Shown here piece after piece: positions 1 to 8,071 of a DNA stretch of 13,882 nucleotides. How positions within the stretch are numbered: the stretch's first letter is position 1; each line of letters begins with the position of its first letter. Under the pieces are notes generated by a model. That model was given only the letters and a program-made list of their open reading frames with translations. It was not told where the DNA came from and did no database searches. This DNA comes from Bacteroidales bacterium (GTDB taxonomy: Bacteria > Bacteroidota > Bacteroidia > Bacteroidales > UBA932). The stretch lies in NCBI GenBank assembly GCA_024683255.1, contig JAIKYL010000009.1, forward strand, positions 1 to 13,882, written 5' to 3'. The position numbers and the translations under genes were made by a program.

Positions 1-1
1 G

Positions 2-1213
<1,212 letters not shown>

Positions 1214-1234
1214 CTGACAATCAGCATTATACGC

Positions 1235-1270
1235 AAATACCCTGCTGCACTTTTACAGCAGGGTATTTTT
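1235..1270 (+). terminator. Rho-independent terminator between convergent genes
   Basis: A perfect 13-bp stem (1235-1247 with 1256-1268) encloses an 8-base loop and runs into TTTTT ending at 1270. It lies 22 bases after the esterase stop codon. The A-rich left flank gives a shorter T tract on the opposite strand, so it may also serve the convergent hydrolase gene ending at 1305. Confidence 0.9.
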
Positions 1271-1304
1271 ATGATATACTCTGGCTCAGCTTGTTAAACT
1301 ACGC

Positions 1305-2738
1305 TTAACGGCGTGGCCAGAAGCCGCGCTGCTGGATTTGGACATTGGGGTCGATGGTCCTGGCAATGATTTCGGCCATCTTACGGGCACCGGCCTGGGT
1401 GGGGTGGATGCCGTCTTCGTTGATGAGCGCCTGCTGGTCGGCAAAAGGCGTATGGAGATCGATCAGGCCCGCCAGAGCGTTCTTCTTGACGGCCTTCTCC
1501 AGCAGGGGGATGATTTCCCGGGCAATCACTTCCTCGCTGATGTCCCAGCTGGGCTTGAACGCCGGGATGGGAGTGCAGAGATAGATTTTAGGCTGGGAAG
1601 GGAGAGCCTTCAGAGCATCTATCATCTGCTGAAGATCTTTCTCAAAATCGGCCTTGTGTACCCAGTTGTACGGCTTGGAGTCGTTGGTGCCCAGTTTGAT
1701 AACCACCACGTTGGGGTTGAAGGCCAGGGCATCTTCCCAGGCCAGCTCCTTCATGATGGGGAAGTCGCCCTTGTTCAGGAGGGTGCGGGCGCTGACGCCG
1801 TAGTTCTTGACCCAGTAGCCCTCTCCCAGCATCCTCTGCATCTGGCCGGGATAGCCGTTGGTGTCGCTGAGGTCTATGAGATAGCCGTCCGTGATGCTGT
1901 CGCCGATGCAGGCCACCCGCACGGCGTCCTGCTTGGGCGCGGGCAGGTTGTCCAGCCAGGCCGATAAATCGGCCACCATCTGGTCGTGATAGGCGAAGAA
2001 GGGCATGTATCCGTAGCCATGGCCACCGGTGGGGTAAATGTGGATGGAGCAGTTGTTTCCGGCGTTGCGCATAGCCGTGTAATAGGCAATGGCATTGGGC
2101 ACCGGCGGAACCAGGTTGTCGTCGCTGGAAAGCAGCAGGATGGCAGGTGGGGTGAGGTGGGAACGCACCTGCAGTTCATTGCTATAAAGCCGCACCAGCT
2201 CCGGGTCTTTCTGCCCTTCTTCTCCCAGGAGGCCGTCCAGGGAGCCCTGGTGCGTACCGCGGCCCATGGTAATCACGGGATAAAACAGGATCTGGAAATT
2301 GGGTCGAAGTTCATACGGGGTATGCGTGGCAATGGTGGATGCCAGGTGACCGCCGGCCGATGAGCCCATGATGCCGATATCGTCCGGATTGATCTTCCAT
2401 ACGGCGGCGCTGTCCCGGAGCAGGCGCATGGCACTTTCCACATCCGAGATAGGCAGGGTCCTGTCCCCGTGGGGGATGCGGTAATTGACCATGGCAAAGG
2501 CGATTCCCTTATTGTTGAAAAACTCACTCCACGCTCCGCATTCGTGGGTGTTGGAAAGCACGGCGTATCCACCGCCGGGGCAGCCCACCACAGCCCGTCC
2601 GGTGGGCTGTTCCGGCAGCCATACAACCAGCTGTGCAGCTCCGTCAGGGGTCAAAGGAAGGGTGAATTCCCGGGCCGTCTGGGCGGAGATGGCCGTACAA
2701 ACGGCCGCCATTAGCAGGGAAAGGAAGAATTTTTTCAT
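1305..2738 (-). CDS. Secreted two-domain esterase: alpha/beta hydrolase fused to SGNH/GDSL hydrolase
   Basis: Residues 1-20 form a signal peptide ending at ISAQ. Residues about 25-265 are an alpha/beta hydrolase of the BD-FAE/acetylxylan-esterase-like type: GCPGGGY oxyanion loop (52-58), GSSAGG elbow with Ser127, likely Asp207 in SSDDNLVPP, and His240 in GGHGYG. Residues about 272-460 are an SGNH hydrolase with all blocks: GDSITDGY (Ser281), Gly314 in NYGVSART, GTND (Asn352), and DGIH (Asp442, His445). Both active sites therefore look complete. Such enzymes deacetylate or de-esterify xylan or other plant glycans, and a double esterase could clear different positions on one chain. Start chosen because the signal peptide begins there and a TATATTTG box lies 24 bases upstream. 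It reads divergently from the phosphatase operon. Substrate is inferred. Confidence 0.9.
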   Translation of the reverse strand: MKKFFLSLLMAAVCTAISAQTAREFTLPLTPDGAAQLVVWLPEQPTGRAVVGCPGGGYAVLSNTHECGAWSEFFNNKGIAFAMVNYRIPHGDRTLPISDVESAMRLLRDSAAVWKINPDDIGIMGSSAGGHLASTIATHTPYELRPNFQILFYPVITMGRGTHQGSLDGLLGEEGQKDPELVRLYSNELQVRSHLTPPAILLLSSDDNLVPPVPNAIAYYTAMRNAGNNCSIHIYPTGGHGYGYMPFFAYHDQMVADLSAWLDNLPAPKQDAVRVACIGDSITDGYLIDLSDTNGYPGQMQRMLGEGYWVKNYGVSARTLLNKGDFPIMKELAWEDALAFNPNVVVIKLGTNDSKPYNWVHKADFEKDLQQMIDALKALPSQPKIYLCTPIPAFKPSWDISEEVIAREIIPLLEKAVKKNALAGLIDLHTPFADQQALINEDGIHPTQAGARKMAEIIARTIDPNVQIQQRGFWPRR

Positions 2739-2761
2739 AACTATAGTTTATTTAAGTACTA

Positions 2762-2769
2762 CAAATATA
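2762..2769 (-). promoter_or_regulatory. Probable Bacteroidetes -7 promoter box for the two-domain esterase
   Basis: TATATTTG on the minus strand fits the TAnnTTTG -7 consensus of Bacteroidetes housekeeping promoters. It is 24 bases from the esterase start codon. No TTTG is found at the -33 distance, so strength is uncertain. Confidence 0.6.
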
Positions 2770-2783
2770 AAAAGAAAAATCAC

Positions 2784-2791
2784 TATATTTG
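2784..2791 (+). promoter_or_regulatory. Probable Bacteroidetes -7 promoter box for the phosphatase operon
   Basis: TATATTTG on the plus strand fits TAnnTTTG and lies 22 bases before the phosphatase ATG at 2814. No clear -33 TTTG is present 19-21 bases upstream; an activator could compensate. This is the only promoter-like site seen before the eight-gene run. Confidence 0.6.
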
Positions 2792-2813
2792 TTAGACTAT
2801 AACCATTTAAAGC

Positions 2814-4229
2814 ATGAATAAATTTCTGGCCACACTGCTTGCCGCATTATTTGCCTTCACCCTTTGGGCCGCAGACGGGACTTCTCCCAAATATGTGTTC
2901 TACTTCATCGGAGACGGAATGGGAGTGAACCAGGTCTTTGGCGCAGCCGAATATAATGAAGCCACCGGCTACGGTCCGGCGGTCATCAACTTTTCCCAGT
3001 TCCCGGTACGGGGATTCGTGACCACCGTTTCCACCAGCTCGCTGGTAACGGATTCCGCAGCGGCGGGAACGGCCCTGGCCTCCGGCGTAAAAACCTATAA
3101 TAGCGCCATCGGCCTTAACCGGGACGAGCAGCCGGTTTCCAACCTTTGCGAATGGGCCAAGGCGGCGGGTTTCGGCACCGGAGTTGCCACCACCGTGGGC
3201 ATCAACCACGCCACGCCGGCCAGTTTCATCGCCCATACCCGCGTCAGGGGCAATTACGAGGATATTGCCGTCCAGTACATGACGGCCCCCGTGGACTTTG
3301 CCGCCGGCGGCGGATTTATCACGGAAAAAAACTCCGGACACGATGCGGCATACTTTGAGGACATGGCCCGCAAGGCGGGCATCGCCGTCCTCCACGGCCC
3401 GGAGCAGTTCAAGGATATTGCCAGCCGCAGCGGCCGCGTCCTGTGCCTCAGCGGAAAAGAGCAGAACAGCCTTCCCTACGCCATCGACCGCAAGGAAGAC
3501 GACACCACCTTAAGCGATTTCGTATCGGCCGGTATCGAATACCTGTGGGCCCATTATGCCGACAAGGGCTTCTTCTTCATGGTGGAAGGCGGCAAGATAG
3601 ATAACGGCGGTCACGCCAACGACGCAGCGGCCTGCTTCCAGGAACTCAACGATTTTGCCAGTGCCATAGACCTGGCCCTGGACTTCTATGAGCAGCATCC
3701 GGAAGAGACCCTCATCCTTGTTACGGCGGACCATGAGACCGGCGGCCTCATGCTGGGCGCCGGCCAGTACGAAATGCATCCGGACCGCCTGGCGGGGCAG
3801 CACATGTCCATGGACGCCCTCACCGCCCTGTTCCGCAAAACCTTTATTCCGGAAGATGAGAAAGACTATGTGACGCCTTCCTGGGAGCAGGTAAAGGCTT
3901 TCTTCCGGGAGCACCTGGGCCTCTGGGACAGCGTGGAAGTGGACGAAAAGGCCGAAGCCGCCCTGGAGGAAGTATACCACTCCATCTTCGGCCTGGTAGG
4001 CAACCGGAACAGCAGCGTGGAAAACTTGTATTCCTCCAATTCCAAGATGGTTACCGCAGCCGTGGGATACCTTAACAAAGTGGCCGGCTTCGGCTGGAGC
4101 TTCGGCTCCCACTCCGGTTCTCCGGTGGGCCTGTACGTAACGGGCTGCGGAGCGGAGGCCTTTGTTACCGTGAAAGACAACGCCCAGATAGCCCCCACCA
4201 TTGCGGGTCTGGCTGGATATAAAAGATAA
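2814..4229 (+). CDS. Secreted alkaline phosphatase (PhoA family)
   Basis: A phosphomonoesterase of the alkaline phosphatase superfamily, secreted by a signal peptide (about residues 1-19, cut near LWAA). Metal and catalytic residues are in the expected order: Asp34 in FIGDGMG, Asp80 and nucleophile Ser81 in VTDSAAAGTA, His132 and Thr134 in NHATPA, Glu258, Asp263 and His267 in VEGGKIDNGGHAND, Asp306 and His307 in TADHETGG, and His433 in GSHSGSPVG. His132 replaces the Asp153 of the E. coli enzyme, which is common in other members. Its 471 residues are normal for the family and no domain is missing. It releases phosphate from organic esters in the periplasm or at the surface. It is the first gene of the eight-gene run; the next start is only 5 bases away. 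No Pho box can be claimed. The specific substrate, and whether phosphate controls the operon, are unknown. Confidence 0.93.
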   Translation: MNKFLATLLAALFAFTLWAADGTSPKYVFYFIGDGMGVNQVFGAAEYNEATGYGPAVINFSQFPVRGFVTTVSTSSLVTDSAAAGTALASGVKTYNSAIGLNRDEQPVSNLCEWAKAAGFGTGVATTVGINHATPASFIAHTRVRGNYEDIAVQYMTAPVDFAAGGGFITEKNSGHDAAYFEDMARKAGIAVLHGPEQFKDIASRSGRVLCLSGKEQNSLPYAIDRKEDDTTLSDFVSAGIEYLWAHYADKGFFFMVEGGKIDNGGHANDAAACFQELNDFASAIDLALDFYEQHPEETLILVTADHETGGLMLGAGQYEMHPDRLAGQHMSMDALTALFRKTFIPEDEKDYVTPSWEQVKAFFREHLGLWDSVEVDEKAEAALEEVYHSIFGLVGNRNSSVENLYSSNSKMVTAAVGYLNKVAGFGWSFGSHSGSPVGLYVTGCGAEAFVTVKDNAQIAPTIAGLAGYKR

Positions 4230-4234
4230 CGGAC

Positions 4235-4573
4235 ATGAAAAAGCTTTTACTCATTCTGGCGCTGGCCCTCCTGGGCACCGTGGCGGCAAACGCCCAAACC
4301 GTCTACTCCTGCAAGTATAAGAGCGATGCAGACGTAAAGGTGTATGTAACGGAATATAAGTCGGACGCAGACCTGGTGGTATACAAGTGCAGCTATAAGA
4401 GCGACGCCCAGGGCAACAAGGGCCTGTGGTACTTCGTGGACTATAAATCCGACGCCAAAAAGAAAATCTACTTCGTGGACTATAAGAGTGATGCCGATAT
4501 TATCATCTACTTCACCCAATATAAGTCGGATGCCGGCTGGAAGAACAAGAGCAAACTGTATAAGATGGAATAA
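4235..4573 (+). CDS. Secreted YKSDA-repeat protein, function unknown (DUF6150-like pattern)
   Basis: Residues 1-21 are a signal peptide (AANAQ). The mature part of about 91 residues is almost entirely repeats: YKSDA starts at residues 28, 41, 54, 70, 83 and 96. Each repeat reads YKSDAD-x-x-hydrophobic-Y-hydrophobic-x-x, so seven short strand-like segments centred on a Tyr (24, 37, 50, 66, 79, 92, 109) alternate with polar turns. Extra residues follow repeats 3 and 6, giving two copies of a three-repeat block exactly 42 residues apart. Two Cys (26 and 52) could pair. The spacing recalls small Bacteroidetes proteins of the DUF6150 kind, from memory and not verified. Probably a compact all-beta secreted protein. 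It sits 5 bases after the phosphatase and 12 before the lipoprotein gene. No enzymatic residues are evident; binding of a surface ligand is only a guess. Confidence 0.85.
   Translation: MKKLLLILALALLGTVAANAQTVYSCKYKSDADVKVYVTEYKSDADLVVYKCSYKSDAQGNKGLWYFVDYKSDAKKKIYFVDYKSDADIIIYFTQYKSDAGWKNKSKLYKME
4316..4534 (+). repeat. Six YKSDA coding repeats, 39-base period
   Basis: Codons for YKSDA begin at 4316, 4355, 4394, 4442, 4481 and 4520. Spacing is 39, 39, 48, 39 and 39 bases. Ser is encoded by agc, tcg, tcc and agt, Asp by gat and gac, and Ala by gca and gcc. The amino acids are thus kept while the DNA has drifted, so this is an old, protein-level repeat and not a recent tandem duplication. Confidence 0.85.
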
Positions 4574-4585
4574 CACGCCCTGTTT

Positions 4586-5668
4586 ATGAGAACCTCTCCG
4601 CTCCTGATCCCCCTTGCCCTCCTGCTGGTTTCCTGCGTCCAGACTTACGACTTGCAGGAAACCGTTACCGCACCCGAACAGCGGAAGCTGGGCTTTGACA
4701 TTTCCGTAACCCGTGAAGGGGAAAAGGTGCATCCGGGACGTATCGCCACCCGTTCCGCCGTAAGTGGCGGCACCATGGTGGATGCATCGGCCATTACCGC
4801 AACCATGGATATCAACCGGCCTTTCTCCCTCATCGGCATTGAGAAGGATTCCCGGTCGGTCCTCATCGACAACACGCCTGTATACAGCAACTCTTCGGGC
4901 AACTATTCCCTGTACCTGGACAACGAGATCCTTAACATCCCCTCCAAGGTGCTGCTAAGCGCATATTATCCCCACGTGAGAGACCTCAAATACGGGGAAG
5001 ACCATTACACCATTCCGTTCAGCGTTTCGGAGACGGAAGCCGGTCCGCTGGTGTCCAAAACGGTGGAACGCAGCATTAACGAACTCAATATGCTCCCGCT
5101 GGAATTCGGACATATCACCAACGATATTGGCTTCAAGATTTGCGACATTACGCCCAGGGAGGAGCTCCAGGGACTCATACACCTGCGCAAGCTCACCGCC
5201 TATCATGTGGCTTCCGCAGGCGTGTATATGAACGACCTTGTGCTAAGCCGCGGCAACTGGAGCTATCAGGGCTATTACCGCAACGTGACTGTGTTTGAAG
5301 GCGACGTACCCGTAGAGGTGGGCATGGCCAACGAAAAGTTCGTGGGACACAGCACCCTGGTGGACCGCATGGCGGAGAGCAGCCGCTTCTACGCCATCCC
5401 GGACGAGATTGCAATCGGCCGCCAGTACGTAGAGGTGGAATTTGACGTGGATGGCTTCTACATTGGGGAGGAGTATTACAAGCCCCTGCCCAATCAAGTG
5501 TATAAGTACATGATCTACGGTCTTCTCACCAACAACGAAATGGTGCCGGGAAAGCAGTATACCTTCCACATCGGCCTGGATCTCAGCTCCATTTACAAGG
5601 ACATCACCTTTACCGCATCCATTGGGGAGTGGGAAACCAAGATATACGAAAACAACGACAGTTTTTAG
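4586..5668 (+). CDS. Fimbrillin-like outer-surface lipoprotein
   Basis: A 360-residue lipoprotein: hydrophobic start and lipobox LLVSC with Cys17 as the lipid-anchored residue. Several traits resemble the fimbrillin (Mfa-like) family of Bacteroidales: TRSAVSGG after a short linker (about 55-62), LLSAYYPH (123-130), PLEFGHITNDIGFKI (171-185) resembling the usual F-H-hydrophobic strand, and the end YTFHIGLDL followed by ITFTASIGEWE (325-350), the typical last strands with the W. Family members form pilus subunits or surface adhesins and are assembled after lipoprotein export. The match is by pattern only; sequence identity is probably low. It lies 12 bases from each neighbour in the operon, between the YKSDA protein and the histidine kinase. 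It could be an envelope component monitored by the kinase or a regulated product; neither is shown. Confidence 0.6.
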   Translation: MRTSPLLIPLALLLVSCVQTYDLQETVTAPEQRKLGFDISVTREGEKVHPGRIATRSAVSGGTMVDASAITATMDINRPFSLIGIEKDSRSVLIDNTPVYSNSSGNYSLYLDNEILNIPSKVLLSAYYPHVRDLKYGEDHYTIPFSVSETEAGPLVSKTVERSINELNMLPLEFGHITNDIGFKICDITPREELQGLIHLRKLTAYHVASAGVYMNDLVLSRGNWSYQGYYRNVTVFEGDVPVEVGMANEKFVGHSTLVDRMAESSRFYAIPDEIAIGRQYVEVEFDVDGFYIGEEYYKPLPNQVYKYMIYGLLTNNEMVPGKQYTFHIGLDLSSIYKDITFTASIGEWETKIYENNDSF

Positions 5669-5680
5669 CTGGGTCGTGAC

Positions 5681-7648
5681 ATGAAAAGAATATTCTTTAT
5701 AACATTGGTTCTGGCCTGGACGGGGATATCCTTCGCCCAGAACAATCCGTACGGAATTGACGACGAGTGTTACGAATACTTCGCTCAGGCCGATATACTG
5801 CGGGGTAAACCGGGATTCAAGGATATCAACGAGCAGCTTCTACTCACTGCCCGTGAGAAAGGAGATACCAAGGCGGAAACGCTCTATTACGTAGAGGCGC
5901 TCAAGGACCTTACCTCAAGCAAGAGCTCGCCGGACAATGACAAGGCCGTGGACGAGGCCCAGAGAATCCTGAAGGAGGTTTCCCGCAAATACGGATTTCC
6001 CCAGTATTTCTATTACTCCTATGAGGTGGTGCAGACGTACTACCACAACAACGGCATGAAACACCGCACCCTGGAACTGCTGCAGGAAATGCAGAAGCTT
6101 GCCCTTGAGGAGGACAACGCCTTTGGGCTTTGGTCCAGCGGCCGATATCTGGCATCCCTATTTATTGCCCAGAGCGACTATGTGAGCGCCAAACCCTATC
6201 TGATCCAGGCTATAAATGTGTACAATAAGACGGACGACCCCACCGTGAAAAAGCAATCGCCCACCCGTCTGTACTGCGAACTGGCCGATACTTATCCCAT
6301 CGGCACGGATTCCGTGCACATCAATGTGCAGAAAGCCCTGCTGGGAGCCAAGCAGCATCTTGACACCCTGCGCTGCCGGTACTATCAGGCCCGCCTGGCC
6401 GCCCTGGACGGTGATATCGCCCGGTACAAGGAGCTCAGGGATTATTGCATGGCAGACCCGCAGATGCTTCAGGTAACCAAGAATGCAGACACCTATTTCT
6501 CGCTTATAGACGCGGTTTTTGACGGGACCATCGCCCAAAGGGAAAAAGAGGTTGTTTCCCTGCATTCCATCCGGGAAATGAAGGTGATTGCCAACCTCTG
6601 CGAAAATCAGGACCCGAACAAGTATCCGGACTACAAAGACTTCGCCTTCAACCTGGAAAAAAAGCTCGTAGAACGCTTTGAGAGATCCATCTCCTCCACC
6701 ACCCAGTCGCACCTGACGGAACTGGATGTGGCCATGGATAAAGCTGCACTAAGCGCCGACCTGAGAGATAAAGAGCATACAATAACCCAAATTTCCCACT
6801 GGATGCTCATCCTGCTGTCCATCCTGCTTGGGGTTTTGGCCGTCTTTTTCTGGAGCCATCTCAACAGCTTGAAGAAGCGCCAGAAGAAGGATCAGCAGCA
6901 CATCAAGGAGCTGCAGGAGGCCAATGAAAAAGTTCGCCTGGCCGATGCTGCCAAAACCCGTTTCGTACAGAACATGAGCCATGAGGTGCGCACCCCGCTT
7001 AATGCCATCGTGGGCTTCTCCCAGCTGCTGTCCCTGCCCGATGGCGCCCTGGAGCCCCAGGAGAAGGAAGAATTCGCCCACCACATTGTGAACAATACTC
7101 AGATGCTCACCATGCTGCTGGACGATATCCTGAATATAAGCGCCATGGATAACGGCGGTTACCGGATTGTCTATAGCAGCGGCGAAATGCATTTCATGGC
7201 CCAGGAAGCCATTTCCAGCGCCGAGCATCGGCTGCAACCCGGTGTAAAGATGTACTATGTACCCGAAAAGGAGGAACCGTTCACCTTTACCACGGATCCC
7301 CGGCGTGTCCAGCAAATCCTCATCAACCTCCTCACCAATGCCTGCAAGCAAACAACGGCAGGAGAGATCCGGCTCACCAGCTCGCTGGAAGAGAATCCCG
7401 GTTATGTAACCTTCGCCGTTACGGACACCGGCCCCGGCGTAGCGCCCGAAAATGCGGAAAAGATTTTCGAACGCTTCACCAAGCTCAATGAATTTGTCCA
7501 GGGAACAGGCCTGGGCCTGAGCATCTGCCGGGACATTGCAGGCCGCATGGGCGCAAAAGTGTTCCTGGACACCAGCTACACTGCCGGCGGCGCCCGCTTT
7601 GTCTTTATGGTACCCATTGAACCCCCTCAAACGAATAATCCTTCATAA
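5681..7648 (+). CDS. Sensor histidine kinase with extracytoplasmic helical-repeat (TPR-like) sensor
   Basis: Signal peptide 1-20 (ISFAQ), then about 350 residues of helical, TPR-like sequence that should lie outside the inner membrane. One transmembrane helix follows at about 373-393 and a Lys/Gln-rich coiled coil at 397-423. The HisKA domain carries NMSHEVRTPLNAIVGFSQLL with phosphorylated His434. The ATPase domain has the N box (Asn553 in LINLLTNACKQ), G1 DTGPG (582-586), F box (FERFTKL) and G2 GTGLGLS, so it looks fully active. It should autophosphorylate on His434 in response to an unknown envelope signal and pass phosphate to the receiver encoded 3 bases downstream. It has no receiver of its own. 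The architecture is a common Bacteroidetes type of TPR-sensor kinase. The downstream gene at 8071 encodes a related sensor lacking the kinase part. Ligand unknown. Confidence 0.93.
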   Translation: MKRIFFITLVLAWTGISFAQNNPYGIDDECYEYFAQADILRGKPGFKDINEQLLLTAREKGDTKAETLYYVEALKDLTSSKSSPDNDKAVDEAQRILKEVSRKYGFPQYFYYSYEVVQTYYHNNGMKHRTLELLQEMQKLALEEDNAFGLWSSGRYLASLFIAQSDYVSAKPYLIQAINVYNKTDDPTVKKQSPTRLYCELADTYPIGTDSVHINVQKALLGAKQHLDTLRCRYYQARLAALDGDIARYKELRDYCMADPQMLQVTKNADTYFSLIDAVFDGTIAQREKEVVSLHSIREMKVIANLCENQDPNKYPDYKDFAFNLEKKLVERFERSISSTTQSHLTELDVAMDKAALSADLRDKEHTITQISHWMLILLSILLGVLAVFFWSHLNSLKKRQKKDQQHIKELQEANEKVRLADAAKTRFVQNMSHEVRTPLNAIVGFSQLLSLPDGALEPQEKEEFAHHIVNNTQMLTMLLDDILNISAMDNGGYRIVYSSGEMHFMAQEAISSAEHRLQPGVKMYYVPEKEEPFTFTTDPRRVQQILINLLTNACKQTTAGEIRLTSSLEENPGYVTFAVTDTGPGVAPENAEKIFERFTKLNEFVQGTGLGLSICRDIAGRMGAKVFLDTSYTAGGARFVFMVPIEPPQTNNPS

Positions 7649-7651
7649 GCC

Positions 7652-8071
7652 ATGATACCTTTTTACGCACAACAGTACGACTATTCCAAGTACAATGTTC
7701 TGGCTGTGGACGACATTCCTCTGAACCTGGTACTGGTTCAGAAGATGCTGTCCCGTTTCAATTTCCAGATGCGCACGGCGGCCAACGGTCAACTGGCCCT
7801 GGACGCGGTTGCGGAGAAAAAACCGGATCTCATCCTGCTGGACCTGATGATGCCCGGCATCGACGGGTTTGAGGTGATCCGCCGCCTCCGGGCAAATCCG
7901 GAAACAGCCGACATCCAGATTATTATCCTGTCGGCCCTCAACTCCAATGAGGACGTTGTGAAAGGCTTCAACGTAGGAGCCAACGACTTCATCATGAAGC
8001 CCATCATCATGGAGAAACTGCTCTCCTGCGTAGTAAACCAGATGGCCATCGTGGAAGCCAGATCCAAGTAA
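7652..8071 (+). CDS. Single-domain (receiver-only) response regulator
   Basis: A CheY-like receiver of 139 residues with nothing after it. Seen: acidic pair Asp20-Asp21 in LAVDDIP, phosphoacceptor Asp64 in LILLDLMMPGIDGFE, Ser94 in IILSALN at the switch position, and Lys116 in FIMKPI. The last 15 residues (CVVNQMAIVEARSK) complete the final receiver helix, so no DNA-binding or enzymatic output is missing by frameshift. It starts 3 bases after the kinase stop and its stop overlaps the next start (TAATG), so kinase, regulator and downstream sensor should be translated in step. The likely phosphodonor is the preceding kinase. The output must be by protein contact, as a phosphorelay intermediate, or by competing for phosphate; which of these is unknown. 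Confidence 0.93.
   Translation: MIPFYAQQYDYSKYNVLAVDDIPLNLVLVQKMLSRFNFQMRTAANGQLALDAVAEKKPDLILLDLMMPGIDGFEVIRRLRANPETADIQIIILSALNSNEDVVKGFNVGANDFIMKPIIMEKLLSCVVNQMAIVEARSK

Larger units (their letters stand above)
2761..2792. repeat. Inverted repeat formed by the two divergent promoter boxes
   Basis: ACAAATATA (2761-2769) and TATATTTGT (2784-2792) are exact reverse complements, 9 bp each, separated by 14 bases of A-rich sequence. The arms contain the -7 boxes of two divergent genes. It could be a symmetric operator, or simply the result of two identical boxes back to back. Confidence 0.6.

Noticed and set aside
4316..4534. CRISPR-like or recent tandem DNA repeat
   Set aside because: The 39-base periodicity is in the protein; synonymous codons differ in each unit and there are no direct repeats with unique spacers.
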